DNA of 7,928 nucleotides, taken from positions 29,389 to 37,316 of the forward strand of contig MGZO01000126.1 of NCBI GenBank assembly GCA_001802655.1, read 5' to 3'. Shown here piece after piece: positions 1 through 5,964 of this stretch. Position 1 is the stretch's first letter. Each line of letters starts with the position of its first letter. The translations under genes were made by a program, and so were the position numbers. This stretch comes from Hydrogenophilales bacterium RIFOXYD1_FULL_62_11. GTDB taxonomy: Bacteria > Pseudomonadota > Gammaproteobacteria > Burkholderiales > Thiobacillaceae. The notes under the pieces were generated by a model, which did no database searches, had not been told where the DNA came from, and was given only the letters and a program-made list of their open reading frames with translations.

Positions 1-452
1 GGGCATCTCGGCTGGTTGCAGGCGTTGGACTGCTGGTCATTTTGACGGGCTTGCTGAATCCAGAAGCATGGTGGGCGCGACTCTCTCCCCAGTTCTGGCT
101 GGTGCTACCGCTCCTGATCGTGATCGCAGTCTTGAACCAGGCGACGTGGCTACGCAGGGGGGCGGCCGTTGTTCTGATCGCGCTGGTAGTCAATATCCTG
201 ATGGTTGGAGCAGCGAACTGGGGACGTGCGATTCAGAAAAACCTGGCTTTCAGAGACCAGCTGGCCTCGTTAAGCGTAGCGCCTGAGGCGGGGGTGCGGG
301 TCAAGATCCCGATGCGGTTCCGCTTGGTGACTGAATACCGGCTGCGAGGCCACGGAATTGACTATCGCCTGGCGAGTTCCCTCAATTGTTCGCAGCCGCT
401 GTTCTTTTCCTATCCGGAGTCAAACCGGTCTGCGGCATGCCTCCAGGACTGA
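1..452 (+). CDS. C-terminal part of a multi-pass membrane protein, function unknown
   Basis: The reading frame is already open at the window edge (first full codon at position 3) and stops with TGA at 450-452, so only about the last 149 residues are visible. They contain three hydrophobic stretches: one at the very edge (LVAGVGLLVILTGLL), one around FWLVLPLLIVIAVL, and one around AAVVLIALVVNILMVG. A roughly 75-residue polar tail with several Arg residues and two Cys (in LNCSQP and AACLQD) follows. Several helices followed by a soluble C-terminal domain is the layout of polytopic glycosyltransferases of the GT-C type, and the neighbouring lipid-linked pentose genes would fit that, but no diagnostic motif is visible. 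The gene converges on the minus-strand transporter, with only 26 bp between the two stop codons. Apparent internal starts such as TTG at 42 are not credible, since the hydrophobic frame continues upstream. Membrane location is well supported; function is not. Confidence 0.6.
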   Translation, partial: ASRLVAGVGLLVILTGLLNPEAWWARLSPQFWLVLPLLIVIAVLNQATWLRRGAAVVLIALVVNILMVGAANWGRAIQKNLAFRDQLASLSVAPEAGVRVKIPMRFRLVTEYRLRGHGIDYRLASSLNCSQPLFFSYPESNRSAACLQD

Positions 453-478
453 AGGCATGATGCTTCAAGACCCTTGAG

Positions 479-850
479 TCAGGTGCGTGAAACCAGAACG
501 ACACCGGCAACAACCAGGAGGGTTCCAACCAGCCGCATGGCACTGATCGATTCGCCTAGCAGAGCGACGCCGAATACCATTGTAAGAAGGAACCCGAGCC
601 CGACGTACGGGTAGGCCTGGCTGACATCGATTTGAGCCAGTACACCAAGCCACAACAGCGCGCCCACTCCATACAGCGTCAGTCCTGCCCAGACAAAGGG
701 GTTGGCTGCAATGATCGGCGCAATCCGCTCAAGGCCAGCGTTCAGATTCGCCTGAACGATGGGCGAGGACATCCCATATTTGAGTGCAATCTGCGCCACG
801 GCGGACATCGTTACACTTGCCAGGATCAAGCTTAAAACCGCAATCCTCAT
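479..850 (-). CDS. Small EamA/SMR-like four-helix transporter, possible lipid-linked sugar flippase
   Basis: This 123-residue protein is almost entirely hydrophobic, with four predicted membrane helices: the N-terminal helix before QIALKYG, one around FVWAGLTLYGVGALLWLGVL, one around PYVGLGFLLTMVFGVALL, and the last around LVGTLLVVAGVVLV. The QIALK motif near the end of helix 1, the AYPYVGLG turn and the LLGESIS segment before the last helix are typical of half-size members of the drug/metabolite transporter superfamily (EamA, SMR, ArnE/ArnF). Such proteins work as dimers in the inner membrane. ArnE/F move undecaprenyl-phosphate-aminoarabinose, and since this gene lies directly downstream of a polyprenyl-phosphate pentose synthase, a flippase role is the natural inference. 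A cation or drug exporter is the alternative. A GTG at 856 lies in frame, but the GAGG Shine-Dalgarno sequence ends 5 nt before the ATG at 850, which decides for that start. Stop TGA is at 479-481. It is probably cotranscribed with the upstream fusion gene. Confidence 0.8.
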   Translation of the reverse strand: MRIAVLSLILASVTMSAVAQIALKYGMSSPIVQANLNAGLERIAPIIAANPFVWAGLTLYGVGALLWLGVLAQIDVSQAYPYVGLGFLLTMVFGVALLGESISAMRLVGTLLVVAGVVLVSRT

Positions 851-855
851 ACTCA

Positions 856-859
856 CCTC
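856..859 (-). promoter_or_regulatory. Ribosome binding site for the EamA-like gene
   Basis: On the minus strand the sequence reads GAGGTGAGT followed by ATG. GAGG sits 5 nt before the ATG at 850 and overlaps the alternative in-frame GTG (856-854), which would itself have no ribosome binding site. This favours the ATG start. The site lies in the short gap after the stop of the HAD–UbiA gene, consistent with one operon. Confidence 0.6.
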
Positions 860-865
860 GATCTG

Positions 866-2359
866 TTAAATAGCCAATAACGTGGTTAGCCCCATGGCCA
901 GGAAAATGATCCAGCTGGCACGATCCCGCAGGCTGTACAACAGGGGGTCATCATTCATTTCGCCACGCGAGGTCTTGATCCAGAGTCGGGATACCCAGTA
1001 CATCATGAACGGACACAGCAGCCAGAGCAGGAATGGGTGGCTATAAGCGGTGCGTACGTCCGGATTGTCCACGTAAAGTGCCAGAACCAGCACGGAAATA
1101 TAGCCTGCGGCGACGCCCATTGAACTCAGTATGCCCAGGTCCGCAAGACGATAGTCCCGCCCGCTGGTGGACGTGCGGGCCTGTGATTCCAGGGTCTTCA
1201 GCTCGGAGCATCGTTTGATCAGTGCAAGGTTCAGAAATACGAAAATGGAGAATGCAAGCAGCCACGAGGAAACGCTTACGCCGATAGCCAGGGCGCCGGC
1301 AATGATGCGCACGGTATACAGCCCGGCTAGCAGCAGCACGTCGATTAGCACATAGGCTTTGAAATAGAGTGAATAGCTGAGTGTCAGAACAAGATAGGCC
1401 AGGGTGGAAAGAAAAAACGCTATGGATAGCGTGGCTGCCAGGGCGAGCCCGGTCGCTAGCAGAACCAGCATGGCTAGCAGCCCGAACACTGGACTAATGT
1501 CCCCAGCAGCAAAAGGACGTTTCGATTTGCGGGGGTGGCGCCTGTCCGAATCCAGATCCAGTAAATCGTTTAGCAGATAGGTTCCCGATGCGACGCAGCC
1601 GAAGGCCGTGAAACCCAAGACTAGCGTCATCAGCGCAGTGCCAGTGAAGGCGTGTGCGGTCAGCAGGGGAACGAACAGAAGCAGGTTTTTAAGCCATTGA
1701 TGCAGTCGTATCGCGCGCAGCCAGGTCTGCAGGTTTCGGGGACGATCCTCGAATACCTGTTTTACATTGAAACGTGCCTGAGCTGCTGCGGCCACGCCAG
1801 GGTCGGGATTGACCACCAGTACCTGGCGCGCGGCAGCCCACACGGGCATGTCGGCATGGGCATTTCCGGCATAGTCAAACGGTCCCCCGCTGGTTTTGGC
1901 CAGAATTGCTTCCAGCTTGTGTGCGCCTTTGAGATTGTGCCCCGGGGTACTTGCCAGAAGGCCCGTGAAAAATCCCAGCCTGTTCGCGACGGGTTCGGCC
2001 AGCTGCAGGTCGGAAGCGGTGGCCAGATAAAGAGACCGGCCCGCACTGGCCTCATTGCGCAGAAACTCGACAAAATCGTTTTGCAGGGGCAGCAAGCTCG
2101 CATCGAGTCCGACGCGGCGGGCGATTTCAGCTTTGAGCCCAGCCTTGCCTCCGCGGATCAGCCAGGCCAGGCAGGCAAACAGCGAAAGGGGCGATTTCTT
2201 GAGCAGACGCAAGGCGCTTTCCGCCAGCAGGTCTGTTTTGATCAGCGTGCCGTCAAGGTCGACAAATAACGGTACAGGGTCGGGTGTGGAATGAGCGCTG
2301 TTCATTTGATTGTCAGAATCAAGTGGTGGGCACAAAGAAGGGGTTGATTTTCGCAGCAT
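866..2359 (-). CDS. HAD phosphatase–UbiA prenyltransferase fusion, decaprenyl-phosphate phosphoribosyltransferase type
   Basis: This 497-residue protein has two parts. Residues about 30-205 are a HAD hydrolase: nucleophile motif DLDGT (D34, D36), motif II in LATAS (T114, S116), Lys candidates K144/K148, and motif IV as GNAHAD (N166, D170). Residues about 215-497 are a polytopic UbiA domain with roughly eight or nine helices. Its first Asp-rich motif, NDLLDLDSDRRHPRKSKRP (264-282), matches the NDxxDxxxDRxHPxKxxRP form of mycobacterial Rv3806c, which transfers 5-phosphoribose from PRPP to decaprenyl phosphate. The later stretches YFKAYVLIDV (332-341), YTVRIIAG (348-355) and KRCSEL (382-387) also fit that branch rather than quinone or heme prenyltransferases. 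The inferred role is phosphoribosyl-polyprenyl-phosphate synthesis with the HAD part possibly removing the 5-phosphate, as an early step to lipid-linked ribose or arabinose. Neither the ATG at 2359 nor the one at 2305 (479 residues) has a clear ribosome binding site, so the start is uncertain. It is the first gene of the operon with the EamA-like gene. Confidence 0.88.
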   Translation of the reverse strand: MLRKSTPSLCPPLDSDNQMNSAHSTPDPVPLFVDLDGTLIKTDLLAESALRLLKKSPLSLFACLAWLIRGGKAGLKAEIARRVGLDASLLPLQNDFVEFLRNEASAGRSLYLATASDLQLAEPVANRLGFFTGLLASTPGHNLKGAHKLEAILAKTSGGPFDYAGNAHADMPVWAAARQVLVVNPDPGVAAAAQARFNVKQVFEDRPRNLQTWLRAIRLHQWLKNLLLFVPLLTAHAFTGTALMTLVLGFTAFGCVASGTYLLNDLLDLDSDRRHPRKSKRPFAAGDISPVFGLLAMLVLLATGLALAATLSIAFFLSTLAYLVLTLSYSLYFKAYVLIDVLLLAGLYTVRIIAGALAIGVSVSSWLLAFSIFVFLNLALIKRCSELKTLESQARTSTSGRDYRLADLGILSSMGVAAGYISVLVLALYVDNPDVRTAYSHPFLLWLLCPFMMYWVSRLWIKTSRGEMNDDPLLYSLRDRASWIIFLAMGLTTLLAI

Positions 2360-2544
2360 CGCATAATTGTCGTCCCCCAGTCATGTCTTCATGATGTCAC
2401 TGTGAGGTGTCAGCCATGGGCAACGACTTCACAAACACCATGGCGATGGAATTCATAAGGCTTGGTGTCCAGCGGGTTTCACAATAACAGTGCGCATGCG
2501 CTTTGGTTACAATGACCGACGTGATTTCAATGTCTGATCGCCCC
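2360..2544. promoter_or_regulatory. Divergent intergenic region between the HAD–UbiA operon and aroB
   Basis: This 185-bp stretch must hold the promoters for both directions. It contains several small symmetric elements: TCATG-TCTT-CATGA (2381-2394), TCACTGTGA (2397-2405) and the perfect 10-bp palindrome GCGCATGCGC (2492-2501). The last lies immediately upstream of the probable aroB -10 box. TGTCA occurs twice (2395-2399 and 2408-2412) around the TCACTGTGA element. These could be operator sites, but sequence alone cannot show it. No convincing -10/-35 pair was found for the minus-strand operon. Confidence 0.4.
2508..2513 (+). promoter_or_regulatory. Probable -10 box for aroB (TACAAT)
   Basis: TACAAT matches the sigma-70 -10 consensus at five of six bases. 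No good -35 is found 16-18 bp upstream (TAACAG at 2485-2490 is weak). The surrounding 12-mer TTACAATGACCG recurs exactly in front of the PlsC-type gene at 7362-7373, which supports a promoter role. Transcription would begin near 2520, just at or before an in-frame GTG at 2521 and upstream of the preferred aroB ATG at 2545. Confidence 0.5.
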
Positions 2545-3639
2545 ATGCAAACCCTTACTGTAGACCTCGGCGACCGCTCCTACCCCATCCATATCGGCCC
2601 CGGTCTGCTCGACCAGCCCGAACTGATCCTGCCGCATCTGGCGCAGAAGCGCGTGATGGTTGTGACCAACACCACGGTGGCGCCGCTGTATCTGGCGCGG
2701 CTGACCGCGACGCTGGAGCGCGACGGAGTGGCGGTGACCAGCGTGGTGCTGCCCGATGGCGAGGCCTACAAAACCTGGGAAACCCTGAACCTGATTTTCG
2801 ATGCGCTGCTGACCCAGCGGGCCGAGCGCAAGACCACGTTGGTCGCGCTGGGCGGCGGCGTGATCGGCGACATGACCGGGTTTGCGGCGGCGTGCTACCA
2901 GCGCGGCATGCCGTTCATCCAGATTCCGACCACGCTGCTGTCGCAGGTCGATTCGTCGGTGGGCGGCAAGACCGGCATCAACCATCCGTTCGGCAAGAAC
3001 ATGATCGGCGCGTTCTATCAGCCGCAGGTGGTGCTGGCGGATACCGATACGCTGAAAACGCTGCCCGCGCGCGAAGTGTCGGCCGGCCTCGCCGAGATCA
3101 TCAAATACGGCCTGATCTGGGATATTGAATTCCTCGGCTGGCTGGAAGCTAACATGGACAAGTTGCGTGCGCTGGATGCGCAAGCGATCGCCTACGCGAT
3201 TCACCGTTCGTGCGAAATCAAGGCGCAGGTGGTGAGCCAGGACGAACGCGAAGGCGGCATCCGCGCCATTCTCAATCTGGGCCACACCTTTGGCCACGCG
3301 ATCGAAACCGGCATGGGCTACGGCAACTGGCTGCACGGCGAAGCCGTGGGCGCGGGCATGGTGATGGCGGCGGAAGCCTCGCGCCGCATGGGCTGGCTGA
3401 GCGAAGCGGACGTCGCGCGCAGCCGTGCCCTGATCCGCGCCGCCGGCCTGCCCGACATGGCGCCCGATCTGGGCGCGGACACCTGGCTCGATTACATGGG
3501 GCATGACAAGAAAGTCGAGTCCGGCAAGCTGCGTTTTGTGCTGCTGAAACGCCTGGGTGAAGCGGTGGTGACGGGCGACCTGCCCGAGGCCACGCTGCGC
3601 GCCACGCTGGCGGCGTGTGTCGCACCCGACGGTGACTGA
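2545..3639 (+). CDS. aroB: 3-dehydroquinate synthase
   Basis: The cytoplasmic enzyme converts DAHP to 3-dehydroquinate, the second step of the shikimate pathway to aromatic amino acids, using NAD+ and a divalent metal. The 364-residue protein begins MQTLTVDLGDRSYPIHIG, like family members. It carries the nucleotide-binding segment ALGGGVIGDMTGFAAA (about 102-117), the active-site block TTLLSQVDSSVGGKTGIN (129-146) with GKNMIGAFYQP just after, and metal ligands E184, H247 (LGHTFGH) and H264 (LHGEAVG). Those ligand numbers coincide with the ones I recall for E. coli AroB (362 residues), which is a strong argument for this start. Upstream in-frame starts (TTG 2503, ATG 2512, GTG 2521, ATG 2530) would add 5-14 residues not expected for the family. 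None has a ribosome binding site, and neither does the chosen one. Many proteobacteria have aroK directly upstream; here an unrelated envelope operon is divergent instead. The dgt-like gene follows after 105 bp. Confidence 0.97.
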   Translation: MQTLTVDLGDRSYPIHIGPGLLDQPELILPHLAQKRVMVVTNTTVAPLYLARLTATLERDGVAVTSVVLPDGEAYKTWETLNLIFDALLTQRAERKTTLVALGGGVIGDMTGFAAACYQRGMPFIQIPTTLLSQVDSSVGGKTGINHPFGKNMIGAFYQPQVVLADTDTLKTLPAREVSAGLAEIIKYGLIWDIEFLGWLEANMDKLRALDAQAIAYAIHRSCEIKAQVVSQDEREGGIRAILNLGHTFGHAIETGMGYGNWLHGEAVGAGMVMAAEASRRMGWLSEADVARSRALIRAAGLPDMAPDLGADTWLDYMGHDKKVESGKLRFVLLKRLGEAVVTGDLPEATLRATLAACVAPDGD

Positions 3640-3669
3640 TTGCGCGCACTGGGAAGTTGCGGCCATGCC

Positions 3670-3686
3670 CGGTGTGCCGCACACTG
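3670..3686. repeat. Short inverted repeat between aroB and dgt
   Basis: CGGTGTG-CCG-CACACTG can form a seven-pair stem (one G·U) with a 3-nt loop, 31 bp after the aroB stop. It is not followed by a T-run, so it is not a standard intrinsic terminator. It could be a weak attenuating or RNA-stabilising hairpin, or chance in G+C-rich DNA. Confidence 0.3.
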
Positions 3687-3744
3687 CGACCGACTGCTTC
3701 GTCACTGAACCGTTTGCTGCGCCAAACCAGGACCGATTCCACCC

Positions 3745-4872
3745 ATGATCGAACTCGCACCCTACGCCGCGCATTCCAGCCAGACCCGTGGGCGCGCGCA
3801 TCCTGAAGCGTCTGCTGCACCCCGCTCCGAATACCAGCGCGACCGCGACCGCATCATCCATTCCACCGGGTTCAGGCGGCTGGAATACAAGACCCAGGTG
3901 TTCGTCAACCACGAAGGGGACTTGTTCCGCACCCGCCTCACCCACAGCCTCGAAGTCGCGCAGATCGGCCGCACCATTGCCAGATTGTTGAGGCTCAACG
4001 AGGACCTGGTCGAAGCAGTCGCGCTGGCGCATGACCTTGGCCACACGCCGTTCGGCCATGCCGGACAGGATGCGCTGAACGCCTGCATGAAGGAACACGG
4101 CGGCTTCGAACACAACCTGCAGTCGCTGCGCGTGGTCGATCTGCTGGAAGAGCGCTACGCCGAGTTCGATGGCCTGAACCTCACCTTCGAAGCGCGCGAA
4201 GGCATCCTCAAGCACTGCGCCCTCGGCAACGCCGAAAAGCTCGGCGCGGTCGGCGCGCGTTTTCTTGCCAGAACCCAGCCCTCGCTCGAAGCCCAGATTA
4301 CCAATCTGGCCGATGAAATTGCCTACAACAATCACGACGTCGATGACGGGTTGCGTTCCGGGCTCATCAGCATTGAGCAACTGATGGAGGTGCGGCTGTT
4401 CGCTCGCCATCACGACGAGGTGAAAGCCCGCTATCCCGCGCTGAATGGCCGCCGAATCGTGACCGAAACGGTGCGGCGCATCATCAACGCGCTGATTCTC
4501 GACCTGGTGGCCACCACCCGCAGCAACATCGAAACCAGCGCTGTCGGCAGTATTGACGACGTGCGTTCCGCCGCGCCATTGGCGGCGTTCAGCGAGGTGC
4601 TGCTGGACGAACACCGTGAACTGAAACGCTTTCTGCACCGGCACCTGTACCGCCACTACAAGGTTGCGCGCATGAGTGCCAAAGCCAGCCGCATCATCAG
4701 CGACCTCTACACGGCCTTCATCGGGGATGCGCGTTTGTTGCCGCCCGAACACCAGGCGCGCGAGTCGCTCGAAGGCGCGCGCGCGGTCGCCGATTACATT
4801 GCCGGGATGACCGACCGCTACGCCATGCGCGAGCATCGGCGCATTTTTGCGGTGGAAGAGATTTACAGCTGA
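3745..4872 (+). CDS. dgt: Deoxyguanosinetriphosphate triphosphohydrolase-like HD-domain protein
   Basis: Dgt-family enzymes hydrolyse dNTPs to the deoxynucleoside and tripolyphosphate in the cytoplasm, helping control dNTP pools. This 375-residue protein has the expected metal-binding HD set: H67 (TRLTHSLEVAQIGR), H96-D97 (ALAHDLGHTPFGHAG) and D190 (NLADEIAYNNHDVDDGL). The N-terminal block RDRDRIIHSTGFRRLEYKTQ (32-51) holds the conserved Arg and Gln residues of the family. The length and the short N-terminus fit the dGTPase-like subgroup (type 2) rather than the roughly 500-residue E. coli Dgt, so strict dGTP preference cannot be assumed. The ATG at 3745 is preceded by only a weak AGGA about 16 nt away. 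The alternative downstream start choices would remove part of the SEYQRDRDR block. It lies 105 bp after aroB, an arrangement seen in other betaproteobacteria, and may be cotranscribed with it. All key residues are intact. Confidence 0.93.
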   Translation: MIELAPYAAHSSQTRGRAHPEASAAPRSEYQRDRDRIIHSTGFRRLEYKTQVFVNHEGDLFRTRLTHSLEVAQIGRTIARLLRLNEDLVEAVALAHDLGHTPFGHAGQDALNACMKEHGGFEHNLQSLRVVDLLEERYAEFDGLNLTFEAREGILKHCALGNAEKLGAVGARFLARTQPSLEAQITNLADEIAYNNHDVDDGLRSGLISIEQLMEVRLFARHHDEVKARYPALNGRRIVTETVRRIINALILDLVATTRSNIETSAVGSIDDVRSAAPLAAFSEVLLDEHRELKRFLHRHLYRHYKVARMSAKASRIISDLYTAFIGDARLLPPEHQARESLEGARAVADYIAGMTDRYAMREHRRIFAVEEIYS

Positions 4873-4928
4873 CCCCAGGCACGCCTCGTGTTCGCAACGC
4901 GGCGGTAAACCCGGCGCACCCGCCTGCG

Positions 4929-4934
4929 TATAAT
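4929..4934 (+). promoter_or_regulatory. Consensus -10 box (TATAAT) for the PfkB-family kinase gene
   Basis: A perfect TATAAT lies in a G+C-rich gap after dgt, 30 nt before the kinase ATG. The -35 position at 17-bp spacing is TAAACC (4906-4911), only three of six matches. The predicted transcript would start near 4941 with a leader of about 24 nt, which lacks a clear Shine-Dalgarno sequence. The box suggests the kinase is transcribed separately from aroB–dgt. Confidence 0.6.
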
Positions 4935-4964
4935 CGCGGCTCCCGTTTTCAATACGATTTCCCC

Positions 4965-5897
4965 ATGCGCACCCTTATTTGCGGCTCCCTCGCCTTCGAC
5001 TCGATCATGGTGTTTCAGGACCATTTCAAGAATCACATCCTGCCCGACAAGATCCACATGCTGAACGTGTCGTTTCTGGTGCCGGAAATGCGCCGCGAAT
5101 ACGGCGGGTGCGCCGGCAACATCGCCTATAACCTCAAGTTGCTGGGCGGCGAACCGGTCATCATGGCGACGGTGGGCGATGATTTCGGCGCCTACGCGCA
5201 GCGGCTCGACGGCCTTGGCGTTTCGCGCGAAGCCATCCGCCAGATGCCGGGCAGCTATACCGCGCAGGCCTTCATCACCACCGATCTGGCGGACAACCAG
5301 ATCACCGCATTTCACCCCGGCGCGATGAACTACTCGCACCAGAACGATGCCTCCAAAGTTGGTGAGATCGGCCTCGGCATCGTCTCGCCTGACGGCCGCG
5401 ACGGCATGCTCAATCACTGCCGCCAGTTCCACGCAGCCGGCGTTCCCTTCGTGTTCGACCCCGGTCAGGGCATGCCGCTGTTTTCAGGCGCCGAGTTGCT
5501 GGAGATGGTCGAACTGGCGGATTACGTCACCCTCAACGACTACGAAGCCGAGCTGCTGCTGGCGCGCACCGAACTGTCGGTCGAAGCGCTGGCCGCCAGG
5601 GTGAAATGCCTGGTCATCACGCGTGGCGAAGCGGGGTCGAGCCTGTATGCGGACGGCCGCGTGATTGAGATTCCGGTGGTGCAGGCCACGCAGGTGCTGG
5701 ATCCCACCGGCTGCGGCGACGCGTTCCGCGCCGGCCTGCTCTACGGTATCGCGCAGGGGCTCGACTGGGAAACCAGCGGCCAGCTGGCCAGCGTGATGGG
5801 CGCGATCAAGATCGAGCATCGCGGCGGGCAGAATCACCAGCCAACGCGGGATGCGATCGCCGCACGGCTGCAGCAGGTTTTTGGCAAGATGCTTTGA
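4965..5897 (+). CDS. PfkB-family carbohydrate/nucleoside kinase
   Basis: This 310-residue cytoplasmic protein is a ribokinase-fold kinase that phosphorylates a sugar or nucleoside with ATP. It starts with a typical first strand (RTLICGSLAFDSI) and has the glycine pair motif YGGCAGNIAYNL (46-57) of PfkB signature 1. The characteristic strand PFVFDPGQGMPLF lies at 161-173 and LNDYEAELL at 190-198. PfkB signature 2 is complete as DPTGCGDAFRAGLL (246-259), with D252 as the expected catalytic base and GCGD as the anion hole. Several relatives are labelled adenosine kinase or ribokinase-like; nothing visible here fixes the substrate, so no gene name is given. The segment FKNHILPDKIHMLNVSF (21-37) should be in the lid/substrate region and is the place to compare with characterised kinases. 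It has its own TATAAT promoter and is followed by slyB after 67 bp. The ATG at 4965 gives the expected N-terminus. Confidence 0.9.
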   Translation: MRTLICGSLAFDSIMVFQDHFKNHILPDKIHMLNVSFLVPEMRREYGGCAGNIAYNLKLLGGEPVIMATVGDDFGAYAQRLDGLGVSREAIRQMPGSYTAQAFITTDLADNQITAFHPGAMNYSHQNDASKVGEIGLGIVSPDGRDGMLNHCRQFHAAGVPFVFDPGQGMPLFSGAELLEMVELADYVTLNDYEAELLLARTELSVEALAARVKCLVITRGEAGSSLYADGRVIEIPVVQATQVLDPTGCGDAFRAGLLYGIAQGLDWETSGQLASVMGAIKIEHRGGQNHQPTRDAIAARLQQVFGKML

Positions 5898-5932
5898 ATT
5901 TGCCCGCTGAACTTTGCCGGCTTGCCGCAGCC

Positions 5933-5938
5933 TATAGT
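5933..5938 (+). promoter_or_regulatory. Possible -10 box (TATAGT) for slyB
   Basis: TATAGT matches five of six -10 positions and lies 26 nt before the slyB ATG, giving a leader of about 20 nt that would include the ribosome binding site. A good -35 at proper spacing is missing (AACTTT at 5910-5915 is poor; TTGCCG at 5914-5919 is too close at 13 bp). slyB could also be read through from the kinase gene. Confidence 0.35.
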
Positions 5939-5953
5939 CCAACTTGAATCTTC

Positions 5954-5959
5954 AGGAGA
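5954..5959 (+). promoter_or_regulatory. Ribosome binding site of slyB
   Basis: AGGAGA sits 5 nt before the ATG at 5965. It decides against the in-frame TTG at 5944, which would place seven extra residues ahead of the signal peptide. It is the best Shine-Dalgarno sequence in the window. Confidence 0.75.
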
Positions 5960-5964
5960 CCACC

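Noticed and set aside
464..478. Small hairpin TCAAG-ACC-CTTGA between the convergent stop codons, considered as a bidirectional terminator
   Set aside because: The stem is only five pairs and neither side is followed by a T-run.
1652..2269. A 205-codon plus-strand frame opposite the HAD–UbiA gene
   Set aside because: It is antisense to the HAD domain, and its Gln/Gly-rich product has no recognisable motif. It is a shadow of the real gene.
3640..3744. Possible extra small gene or RNA between aroB and dgt
   Set aside because: No ORF with a ribosome binding site or convincing promoter was seen; only a short hairpin is present in this 105-bp gap.
2527..4836. A 769-codon open frame on the minus strand across aroB and dgt
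   Set aside because: It is antisense to two confidently identified genes with intact active sites, has biased His/Arg/Gln/Ala composition typical of shadow frames in G+C-rich DNA, and shows no domain motif.
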